From Bacillaceae bacterium (GTDB taxonomy: Bacteria; Bacillota; Bacilli; Bacillales; Alkalibacillaceae): a DNA stretch of 64,000 nt. Shown here one piece after another: positions 53,952 to 62,029 of the stretch. The position numbers and the translations under genes are program-made. The stretch is from the NCBI GenBank assembly GCA_017656265.1, contig JACDOD010000011.1:1-64000 (forward strand), read 5' to 3'. Position 1 is the stretch's first letter. Each line of letters opens with the position of its first letter. The notes beneath the pieces are model-generated. The model was not told the DNA's origin, did not search any database, and saw only the letters and a program-made list of their open reading frames with translations.

Positions 53952-54725
53952 ATGATGCTTCAGGTTGAGTCTGTTTCGAAAAGCTTAAATGAACAATTAA
54001 TTCTGGATCAGGTAAGCTTTCAGGTTAAGAAGGGAAGCTGTTTTGGCATTATTGGGCCAAACGGCTCCGGGAAATCCACTTTATTAAAAAACATATCGGG
54101 GTATTACCGGCCATCAAGCGGTACCGTTCGCATACAGGGAGAAGAGATTCATAAAATTCCCCGGAAAAAACTGGCGCAGAAGGTGGCCGTATTATCACAG
54201 GAGGCCCTTTCGCCATATCCGGTATCTGTTTTTGATACAGTTTTGATGGGTCGTTACCCCCACCTAAAGTGGTACCAGAGGGAAGGGAAAAAAGATTTTG
54301 ATAAAGTAGAAGAAATTCTTGAACTGACAGAACTTTCCCATTTGCAAAACCATACGTTAGATACACTTAGTGGAGGAGAAAGACAGCGAGTAGCCATTGC
54401 TAAGGCAATGGCACAGGAGCCGGAGCTTCTTCTCCTTGATGAACCAACTACTTATCTGGATATCGGGCACCAGATCAGTATTTTGAGACTGGTGCAAACC
54501 TGGCAAAATGAAACCGATTTAACCGTCATCATGGTCCTTCATGATTTAAATTTGGCTTCACAGTTCTGTGATCAGCTGCTGCTCTTGCACAGGGGGAAGG
54601 TAGTTAAGATCGGCACCAGCAAAGAAGTTATTAAAAAGGATATGCTGGAAAAGGTTTATGAGACGATTCCGGAAATTATACCCCATCCAAAAACAGACGT
54701 ACCGCAGATTTTGCTGGGGGTATAA
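53952..54725 (+). CDS. btuD: Cobalamin ABC transporter, ATPase
   Basis: A 257-residue ATPase of the FecE/BtuD type. Walker A is GPNGSGKSTLLKNI, the signature is LSGGERQRVAIAKAMAQEPE, Walker B is LLLLDEPTTYLDIGHQ, and the switch His is in VMVLHDLNLAS. AGGAGGATGAC precedes two adjacent ATGs, 9 bp after btuC. The end of the operon is marked by an ATCCGAAC hairpin at 54748-54787. Confidence 0.94.
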   Translation: MMLQVESVSKSLNEQLILDQVSFQVKKGSCFGIIGPNGSGKSTLLKNISGYYRPSSGTVRIQGEEIHKIPRKKLAQKVAVLSQEALSPYPVSVFDTVLMGRYPHLKWYQREGKKDFDKVEEILELTELSHLQNHTLDTLSGGERQRVAIAKAMAQEPELLLLDEPTTYLDIGHQISILRLVQTWQNETDLTVIMVLHDLNLASQFCDQLLLLHRGKVVKIGTSKEVIKKDMLEKVYETIPEIIPHPKTDVPQILLGV

Positions 54726-54747
54726 TAAAGATAAAAGGTAAAACATT

Positions 54748-55256
54748 ATCCGAACTCAACTATTGCATGAATGAGTTCGGATTTTTTGACTCCCCTAAAA
54801 AATTTAATAGTGCCTAACATATACTATTTAAGGTTATTATACCCTATTTAAAAGCGGAAGGATGATGAAAACCATTAATCTGAGAAGAAGAATCCTGCAA
54901 CTGCGCAGCGTTTTCTTACAACTGTGTGGGAGAATTCTACAACTGTGGAGTATATTCTTACAACTGTGAGGGAGAATTCTACAACTGTGGAGCGAAATCT
55001 TACAACTAAGAAGGAGAATCCTGCAACTGCGTAGTGGTTGACTCTGAAAGATAGAAAAGTATAACATTTGAGTCTATTACAATTCGGGGCTAAACGGGGC
55101 GCTTCCGCTTTTCTTTTTAACATCCTTCGTTTTCTGCGGGATTTTCGGCTCGTGCTGCTCCCGCGACGCACATAACGTGCTAGTGTCGACGTTGGCTACA
55201 GAGCGGTCGACCAGGAGTCAACAATTCTTCCGCTTTTTCACCGTTTACTTCTTTAT
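54748..55256. repeat. Composite repeat D: hairpin, 21-bp array, truncated GC-rich unit
   Basis: The ATCCGAAC hairpin (ATCCGAACTCA / TGAGTTCGGAT, 54748-54787) with its T-run probably terminates the btu operon. The entry block CCTATTTAAAAGCGGAAGGA and a 21-bp array (full units from 54897, seven to 55043) follow. After the constant exit block, only the last ~35 bp of a GC-rich unit remain (55080-55115). The MITE-like block then runs to a degenerate end near 55256. Compared with copies C and E, parts are deleted. Confidence 0.82.
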
Positions 55257-55441
55257 GATGCAGTCTTATTTTTCAAATAGGTTTACGGTAAAATGTTCTT
55301 CACCTCAAGCGTATTTGGCATAAGATGAGTGACCTATCTTAGCCCGCCAAAGTTTTCCAAAGCAAACACGAATGAAATAGTTTCTGCTAAAATACATGTA
55401 TATGGAACCAGTCATTATACTTTAAAAAGGAGTCAAAAACG

Positions 55442-56257
55442 ATGGAATGGAAAAATATTTATCGTGGCATGCTGATGGGAACCAGTGATCTGATCCCAGG
55501 TGTAAGCGGTGGAACTATTGCCGTAGTTTTAGGCATTTATGATCGCCTCATTGAAGCGATTAATGGATTTTTCAGCAAAGATTGGAAGCGGCATCTTGGA
55601 TTTTTAATTCCCCTGGGAGCAGGAGTAGTGGCGGCTCTGCTTTTATTAAGCAGTGTAATCCACTGGCTGTTTGAGCATTTTCCGAACCAACTGCAATTTT
55701 TCTTTTTAGGCCTGATTGCTGGAATTTTACCCTTTCTTTTCCGTAAAGCGGGAATGAAAACACACTTTTCTGCTGTTCATTACATATTGCTGTTTGCTGC
55801 TGCTTTACTGGTAGCTTCCATGGCGTTTTTCAAAGAGCCGGGAGTACCTGAACTTCTTGATACATCCAGCACCAGAACGTTGATCCTTTTATTTTTTTCC
55901 GGGTGGCTGGCGAGCATGGCCATGATCTTGCCGGGGATCAGCGGATCTTTTATTTTGCTGCTCATCGGTGTTTACCCAACGGTTATTGAAGCACTATCTG
56001 AACGGAATATAGTCGTGATCGCCATTGTAGGCGCCGGAGTGTTGGTAGGAATTGTTATCAGCAGTAAGATTATTCAGTATTTTCTGGTGCATCACCACGC
56101 AAGCACGTATGCTGTCATTATCGGGCTAGTAATAGGATCTCTTGCGGTTGTATATCCGGGAATGGCCGGAGGAATCGGAGGCATGTTTTTCAGTTTCCTG
56201 TCCTTTTTATTAGGGCTGGTAGCAGCGGTGAGCCTTGGAAAATTGGAATATGAATAA
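55442..56257 (+). CDS. popT: DUF368 polyprenyl-phosphate transporter PopT
   Basis: A 271-residue membrane protein with about eight hydrophobic segments. The two DUF368 repeats are seen at GTSDLIPGVSGGTIAVVLGI and AMILPGISGSFILLLIGVYP. Members of DUF368 were recently shown to recycle undecaprenyl phosphate across the membrane (PopT), alongside DedA-family UptA. AAAGGAG precedes the ATG. It is followed 15 bp later by a hydrolase-DUF1992 gene. Confidence 0.88.
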   Translation: MEWKNIYRGMLMGTSDLIPGVSGGTIAVVLGIYDRLIEAINGFFSKDWKRHLGFLIPLGAGVVAALLLLSSVIHWLFEHFPNQLQFFFLGLIAGILPFLFRKAGMKTHFSAVHYILLFAAALLVASMAFFKEPGVPELLDTSSTRTLILLFFSGWLASMAMILPGISGSFILLLIGVYPTVIEALSERNIVVIAIVGAGVLVGIVISSKIIQYFLVHHHASTYAVIIGLVIGSLAVVYPGMAGGIGGMFFSFLSFLLGLVAAVSLGKLEYE

Positions 56258-56272
56258 AAATGGGGTGTAGAT

Positions 56273-57451
56273 GTGACCCATAATAAAGAAAGCGTTCAAC
56301 TAATTAAAAATATACCGTATACAGAAAAAGACCGTTATACAAACAGGCTTGATCTGGCAGTTCCGGCTGATGCCAGTGAGAAGCTCCCTGTCATTATCTT
56401 TGTTCATGGCGGGGGGTGGCAGGATGGGGATAAATCCTGGCCACTGGGTAAGAAATCACTGAAATTTTTTGCGGAAAAGGGCTGTGTATCCGTCAGTATG
56501 AATTACCGCCTCAGTCAGGAAGCCACATTTCCTGCCCAACTGGTAGATGTGAAAAGAGCGATAATCTGGCTGAAAGAGCATGCCCCTGATTACCATATCG
56601 ATCCTGAGCGAATAGGTATATGGGGACATTCCTCAGGGGGACATTTAGCTGCTATGGCCGGGCTTGTTGAAGATGATGAACTGGAAAATCTGAATGTAAA
56701 TAGAAAACATAATGGAAAAGTGCATGCAGTGGTCGCCTCGGCTGCTCCTACAGATTTGAAAAGTATGGGCGGCTGGCATGACCGGGCAGACTCACCGGAA
56801 TCAAAGCTGATTGGAAATACAGTAGCAGATCACCATGATTTAGCGAATCAGGCGAGTCCTTTGCACTATGTGCACCAGAATCACCCTCCTTTTCTACTTA
56901 TTCATGGGGAAAAGGATAACATTGTACCTGCTTCCCAGGCTGATATTTTATATGAGGCTCTTCATGATGTTTCCATCTGGAAAATCAAAGGTGCCGGGCA
57001 TCATTATGAAAATGGCCTTTACGATTGGGATGATATCCTGGATGTCATGTATACATTTTTCAGAAGACATGTGATTCAGAAAAAGAACAGACCATCAGAG
57101 TCTTATGAAATGATGATGGCAACCGCAAGCCAAGATCTCATGTCCAGCATTGTACGGGATGCGGAAAAAAGGGGATTGTTTGAGGACCTTCCGGGAAAGG
57201 GAAGGCCCATTGCCAGTGAACAGCCCGGGGAATCATCCTATGAAGGCGCCCTCTACAGAACGTTAAAACATAATCAAGTGCTTCCAAAGTGGGTTCAGTT
57301 GAATAAAGAAATTTCCGCACTGAAGGAAAACTTAGGGGAATTAGAGCCTGGAAAGGAACGGCGCCAAATGGTGAAAGCCATTAACAAAAAAATCCGATCC
57401 TACAATATGGTTTGCCCGCCGCCCCTGCAAAAAAATATTGTAAAGGAATGA
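56273..57451 (+). CDS. Alpha/beta hydrolase fused to DUF1992
   Basis: A 392-residue protein in two parts. Residues 1-265 are an alpha/beta hydrolase of the carboxylesterase/HSL type (FVHGGGWQDG oxyanion loop, GIWGHSSGGHLAAMAG nucleophile, HGEKDNIVP acid, GAGHHYEN His). Residues about 278-392 are a DUF1992 domain (IVRDAEKRGLFEDLPGKGRP, then the LNKEI and RRQMVKAINKKIRSYN segments), usually a separate small protein or part of DnaJ-C28 homologues. The fusion is in one open frame with no sign of error. It starts with GTG and probably shares the popT transcript. Confidence 0.88.
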   Translation: MTHNKESVQLIKNIPYTEKDRYTNRLDLAVPADASEKLPVIIFVHGGGWQDGDKSWPLGKKSLKFFAEKGCVSVSMNYRLSQEATFPAQLVDVKRAIIWLKEHAPDYHIDPERIGIWGHSSGGHLAAMAGLVEDDELENLNVNRKHNGKVHAVVASAAPTDLKSMGGWHDRADSPESKLIGNTVADHHDLANQASPLHYVHQNHPPFLLIHGEKDNIVPASQADILYEALHDVSIWKIKGAGHHYENGLYDWDDILDVMYTFFRRHVIQKKNRPSESYEMMMATASQDLMSSIVRDAEKRGLFEDLPGKGRPIASEQPGESSYEGALYRTLKHNQVLPKWVQLNKEISALKENLGELEPGKERRQMVKAINKKIRSYNMVCPPPLQKNIVKE

Positions 57452-57470
57452 AGGTTTTTAAACATTTAAG

Positions 57471-57517
57471 GAGCTGTTTCTTAGACGAAAATGTCTAGTG
57501 GGACAGCTTGTTTTTTA
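57471..57517 (+). terminator. Terminator of the popT operon
   Basis: AGCTGT...TTAGAC and GTCTAG...ACAGCT form an interrupted stem around GAAAAT, followed by TGTTTTTT. Confidence 0.8.
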
Positions 57518-57584
57518 TATTTATAGCATTATGAGTTACAGGTGACAATGGTAGTCTGTTTTTTGATTTTTTCTACTTAATTCT

Positions 57585-57969
57585 TTTTCTATCCTACGCT
57601 GGCAATTATCTACCTTTGTGCGTGAGTTAACTAATCTTCGCAGCAAGTTATCTGTGCTTATGCAGCAATTTTCTAATTCTCGGCAAAAATTATATGAGTT
57701 TGATAAAAAATTATTTACACTTCGATAGATACGATCTACGCTTTTAAAAGAATTAACTGTTCGTTTGCAGAAGTAAACAAATCTTCGCACTCCATGATCT
57801 GCGCTTGTGTAAAAGGCTGGAACTATCTGTGCCTGACGAAAAGTTATCTGCGTTTCGTAAAAAATTATGAACACCTGTGTAAAAGCTATCTTATCTTCGC
57901 TAGGGGTATCTCCACTTCAACTGAAGGTATCTCATCCTCGTTGGAAGGTTTGTACACTTGCGCAAAAAT
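57585..57969. repeat. 21-bp tandem array, second sequence family, 17 units
   Basis: Seventeen degenerate units of 21 bp run from 57585 to 57969; the only break in register is a 7-bp insertion (GCTGGAA, 57816-57822). The approximate consensus begins TTATCTGCGCTTGYG and ends AAAAG. The sequence is unrelated to the ACAACTG arrays but has the same period. The open frame on the minus strand across it shows a 7-residue periodicity that follows from the repeat and is not taken as a gene. Confidence 0.88.
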
Positions 57970-58086
57970 GATCTACCCCCCATGCCTCCTTCAGTACCCA
58001 TACCACATTTATCAACCCTTGCTCTTAAACGCATTACTGGGGAACGATCTAAAGGAAAACGATTGGAAAATTCGCTTATTCTCATG

Positions 58087-58120
58087 AAAAGAGGCTGCCT
58101 CTTTATGAAACAGCCTTTTC
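58087..58120 (-). terminator. Terminator of the cad operon
   Basis: On the minus strand AAAAGGCTG pairs with CAGCCTCTTTT, with one bulge, followed by TTTCATG. Confidence 0.65.
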
Positions 58121-58125
58121 GTAAT

Positions 58126-60252
58126 TTATGAAAAATCATCTTTCACTTTTAAGAGCCTCAGGCCATTTAACGTCACTAGAAGGGTCGCACCCATATCGGC
58201 AAATATGGCAATCCACAGTGTCAGCCAGTTTGGAATGACGAGAAGCAGGGCCAAAAACTTCACCGCAAGGGCAAAGGTGATGTTTTGTTTAATGATGGCC
58301 AGTGCTTTTTTGCTTAGGTGTATGGTGAAAGGTAATTTATTTAAATCATCACTCATCAGAGCAATATCTGCCGTTTCCAGTGCCGTATCTGTTCCGGCTC
58401 CGCCCATGGCAATTCCTACGGTAGATGCCGCCAGGGCAGGGGCATCATTGACCCCGTCACCGACCATGGCAACTTTGTCATGTTTCAGCTGGTAATTGCG
58501 AATTTCATTTAATTTATCCTGTGGAAGTAGATTCGCTTTGACAGTAGTTATTCCGATTTCGTCAGCTATAGCATCTGCGGTCTTCTGGTCATCTCCAGTT
58601 AACATGAAGGTTTCTTTAATTCCTGATGCATGCAGGTTTTCGATGACATCTCTGCTTTCTTCACGTGGTTCATCTCTTACAGCGATCATCAGGATAATGG
58701 ACTGATTGATGCCAAAGATCATGACGGTTTTCCCCTGGTTTTGCCAGCTGAAATAGGTGTCCATCAGGCTGTCATCCAGGGTTTGGCCAGTTCGTTCCTG
58801 GGCAAAGGAAAGGTTTCCTGCCCAGCAGGTCTGACCGTCAACTTTTCCTTCGACGCCTTTTCCCGTGATAGAGGTAAAATCATCTACGGTGATGCTGTGT
58901 TTGACCCCCTTGTGATCCAGATAGCTGACAATGGACTTTGCCAGGGAGTGCTGGGACAGGGCTTCGAGAGCTCTTAAGATTTTAAGGGCATCCTCTTGAT
59001 CAAACGTTTGATCAACATAATGAACATCCGTAACAGCAGGAATTCCCCTGGTCACCGTCCCTGTTTTATCAAAGGCAATGGCACGGATGACTCCAAGCTG
59101 TTCCAGATGGATTCCACCCTTGATTAGCACTCCCTGACGCGCTGCTGTTCCAATAGCGGTTACAATGGAAACCGGGGTGGAAATCACGAGGGCACACGGG
59201 CAGCCTACCACTAATATGGCAAGGCCCTGATAGATCCATTCCAGCCATGGTTCCTGAAATAGTAGCGGCGGAATGATAGCGGCTAGAAAGGCGATGCCAA
59301 TAATGGCAGGAGTGTAATATTTCGCAAACCGGTCCACAAATTTCTGGGATGGGGCCCGCTCTGCCTGGGCTTCTTCCACCAGATGAATAATTTTGGATAG
59401 GGTATTATCCTCCACTGTTTTGGTTACTTCGATTTCCAAATAGCCTTCTTCATTCAATGTTCCGGCAAATACCTCATCCCCTGATTCTTTATAAACAGGG
59501 ACTGATTCACCGGTGATGGCAGCTTGATTTACGGAGGATGTTCCTTTTGTTACTTTTCCATCCATGGCTATTTTTTGTCCGGGCTTCACAATCAGCGTAT
59601 CACCAATCGTGATTTCCTCAACGGGTATGATCATCTCGTTGCCATTTCGCCGGATTGTTGCCTCATTTGGTGCAAGATCCATGAGAGAGCGAATGGAATG
59701 TCTTGCCTTATCCATCGAATAAGATTCGAGGGCTTCACTGATGGCAAACAACACGACTACAATGGCCCCCTCTGCCCATTCGCCAATAATCACTGCTCCA
59801 ATGATAGCAATGGTCATCAGGGTTCGCATGTCAAACTCAAGTTTCATTAAGTTTTTCAGTCCAGTTTTAAACAGAGTCCGGCCGCTGATAACAATGGAAC
59901 CGAGAAAAAGGGCGATCGTCGTAAGGGCGTGTTCACCGACGGTAAAGTATGAGAAATAGCCGAGTAAAATGAGGAGGGAAGATATGATCTCCTTTTGGTA
60001 TTTTTTTAAAAACGGTTCCCGGGCCATTTCTAAACGTTTATGATCGGAAATAATTTTCAAATTTTCAAAGGCTCCGGCTTTTTCCAGCTCTTCTATGGAA
60101 ACATCCCCTTCAACCGTGATTTTAGATGCTCCAAAGTTTACGGTTGCGTTTTTCACACCATCCAGGTGCTTGACGTTCTCCTCGAACTTTCCGGCACAGG
60201 ATGCTCAGGTAAAACCTTGAACCCGAAAGGTTTGTTTGTTCTCGGTGCTCAC
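58126..60252 (-). CDS. cadA: CadA-type Cd/Zn/Pb P-type ATPase with in-frame TGA at codon 16
   Basis: This exporter pumps divalent soft metals out of the cell. From residue ~33 on it is intact: membrane CPC motif ([13 protein letters not shown]), phosphorylation site [11 protein letters not shown], hinge [17 protein letters not shown]. The natural start is GTG at 60252, overlapping the cadC stop by four bases. It reads [15 protein letters not shown], then TGA (60207-60205), then [12 protein letters not shown]. In other CadA proteins the TGA position is the first Cys of the metal-binding GFTCxxC motif. Without recoding, only a product restarting at the internal GTG (60156, 676 residues) is possible; it lacks most of the metal-binding domain. 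Such truncated pumps may still work. Listed as CDS because the remainder is intact. Confidence 0.85.
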
Positions 60253-60614
60253 GGTGTCTTCACCTCCTCAAATTGAGTAAAAATAGAAGCAATCATGGAT
60301 TTTAGAGAGGAATGTTTTATAAAATACAGGGCAAGTTTTCCTTCTTTCCGGAAGTTTGCGAGCCCATGTTTTCGGAGTTGCCTTAAATGATGGGATGCGG
60401 TGGCACTGGAACTGCCCACAATATTAGCCACATCACAGACACAGAGTTCTTCCTCAATCGAGAGGGCGTAAGCGATTTTCAGACGTGTTTCATCCGCCAG
60501 AACTTTCAAAAGAAGGGCCACATCAGGTATGGGCTGATGCTTCATCTGATCTTTAACTCGAATGACCTTCTCTTGATGTACGCAGGTGACTTCACATGTA
60601 TCTTTTTGATTCAT
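60249..60614 (-). CDS. cadC: CadC-type ArsR/SmtB metal-sensing repressor
   Basis: A 121-residue winged-helix repressor. Metal ligands are seen at the N-terminus (CEVTCVHQE) and in ELCVCDVANIVGSS, the Cys-x-Cys of the alpha4C site, which typify CadC sensors of Cd, Pb and Zn. The recognition helix is SSSATASHHLRQLRKHGLAN. Two operators lie directly upstream. The stop overlaps the cadA start (GTGA), coupling sensor and pump. Confidence 0.94.
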   Translation of the reverse strand: MNQKDTCEVTCVHQEKVIRVKDQMKHQPIPDVALLLKVLADETRLKIAYALSIEEELCVCDVANIVGSSSATASHHLRQLRKHGLANFRKEGKLALYFIKHSSLKSMIASIFTQFEEVKTP

Positions 60615-60630
60615 AACGTTCCCTGCCTTT

Positions 60631-60678
60631 ATTCAAATATTCATTTGAATGTTATTATATTCAAATGATCGTTTGAAT
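60631..60678 (-). promoter_or_regulatory. Two CadC operators
   Basis: ATTCAAATATTCATTTGAAT (60631-60650) and ATTCAAATGATCGTTTGAAT (60659-60678) are two copies of the classical ArsR/CadC palindrome, 28 bp apart. They lie 17-65 bp upstream of cadC. The second may also affect the divergent GNAT gene at 60736. Confidence 0.88.
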
Positions 60679-60735
60679 GTCAAACTGAATTAATATGCTG
60701 TATAATGTTCAAAAAAGATTTAGGGGGGTTGCAGG

Positions 60736-61248
60736 GTGATAAGAAAAGCGACTAAAACGGATCTGGGGAGCATTATGGAAATGGTGAAGGCAACCGTTGA
60801 GGTGATGAAGGAAGAGGGGAATGATCAATGGAGTGATGAATATCCGCTTCCTTCACATTATGAAGGGGATAGGGAAGAGGGAAGTCTTTATGTCTATGAA
60901 ATGGATGGAACGGTCATTGGTGCTGCAACCATCAGCCAAAAAGCTCATGAAGAATATGAAAGAATTAACTGGTCTTCTGATGAACCCTTTTACTGTGTGA
61001 AACGGTTGGCTGTGGACCCACATAAACGGAAAAAGGGAGTTGGTCTGGCTTTTTACCATTTTGCGGAAGTGGTGGCCCGTAAGAATGGCATTTATTACTT
61101 AAAGACGGATACATATGCATTAAACAAAGCAGCTATTCGCCTTTTTGAAAAAGCTGGCTATCAGTTCGTGCAGGAAGATTATACAGATGAACATGACCAT
61201 CCATTCTATTATTATGAGAAAAGGTTAAATAGACTGGGACAAAACTGA
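60736..61248 (+). CDS. GNAT acetyltransferase
   Basis: A 170-residue GNAT. The acetyl-CoA loop is VDPHKRKKGVGLAFYHFAEV and the late motif is NKAAIRLFEKAGYQFVQED. It starts with GTG. It is divergent from the cad operon, close to its operators. The stop codon lies within the left end of the composite repeat at 61232. Substrate is unknown. Confidence 0.87.
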   Translation: MIRKATKTDLGSIMEMVKATVEVMKEEGNDQWSDEYPLPSHYEGDREEGSLYVYEMDGTVIGAATISQKAHEEYERINWSSDEPFYCVKRLAVDPHKRKKGVGLAFYHFAEVVARKNGIYYLKTDTYALNKAAIRLFEKAGYQFVQEDYTDEHDHPFYYYEKRLNRLGQN

Positions 61249-62005
61249 AAAAGGCAAAGAAGTATCCGAACTCAATCACTGCATGAATGAGTTCGGATTT
61301 TTTTGACTCCTCTAAAAAATTTATATAGTGCCTAACATACACTATTCAAGGTTATTATATCCTATTTAAAAGCGGAAGGATGATGAAAACCATCATTCTG
61401 AGAAGGAGAATTCTACAACTGCGCAGCGTTTTCTTACAACTGGGATGGAGAATTCTACAACTGTGGATCGGAATCTTACAACTGTGAGGTTGAATTCTAC
61501 AACTGTGGAGTGGAATCTTACAACTGCGAGGATGAATTCTACAACTGCGGAGTGGAATCTTACAACTGTGAGGGAGAATCTTACAACTGCGTAGCTTTTG
61601 ACTCTGAAAGATAAAAAGTATAACATCTGAGTCTATTACAATTGAAAGAAGGGTTGTCTAGCTTCAGCGCCCAGCCCCTCGAGCGGCTTCGGTCCCCCTG
61701 CGGCGGCGACAGCCTCCTCGGTGGTCCTCCAGCCGTTTTCGGGGCTAAGCGGGGCGCTTCCGCTTTTCTTATCAACATGCTTCGCTTTCTGCGGGAACGG
61801 CCCAAGGATTCCTCAGGCAACACATCCTTCTGTCTTTAGGGATTTTCGGCTCGTGCTGTTCCCGCGATGAACAGGATATGCTAGTGTCGACGTTGGTCAC
61901 AGGACGTGGCCGGTTTTAGTCGGCCAGGAGTCCCGTATGTTGACTGCGTAAGCTTTGCTGTAACCAGCTTTCGCCTTCTTCAGTTCATCCCTTTATCTCC
62001 CAGCC
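61232..62005. repeat. Composite repeat E: complete 774-bp element
   Basis: The best-preserved composite. Left end GACTGGGACAAAA (61232-61244); ATCCGAAC hairpin (61264-61304); entry block; nine 21-bp units starting ACAACTG (61415-61603) that alternate between GAATTCT and GAATCTT endings, giving a 42-bp super-period; exit block; one GC-rich unit (61654-61770); MITE-like block; right end near TCTCCCAGCC (62005). The hairpin probably terminates the GNAT gene, whose stop lies in the left end. It fills the gap to pepF. Confidence 0.87.
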
Positions 62006-62029
62006 TCTTTCATTTCATATTGAAATTGT

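Noticed and set aside
57536-57874. A 112-codon minus-strand frame with 7-residue repeats
   Set aside because: It is created by the 21-bp array (7 codons per unit), has no ribosome binding site and no family likeness.
61393-61626. Minus-strand frames with VVRFHS/VVEF repeats, also near 54837-55171 and 47652-47849
   Set aside because: They read through the ACAACTG arrays; the periodicity comes from the DNA repeat, and starts lack binding sites.
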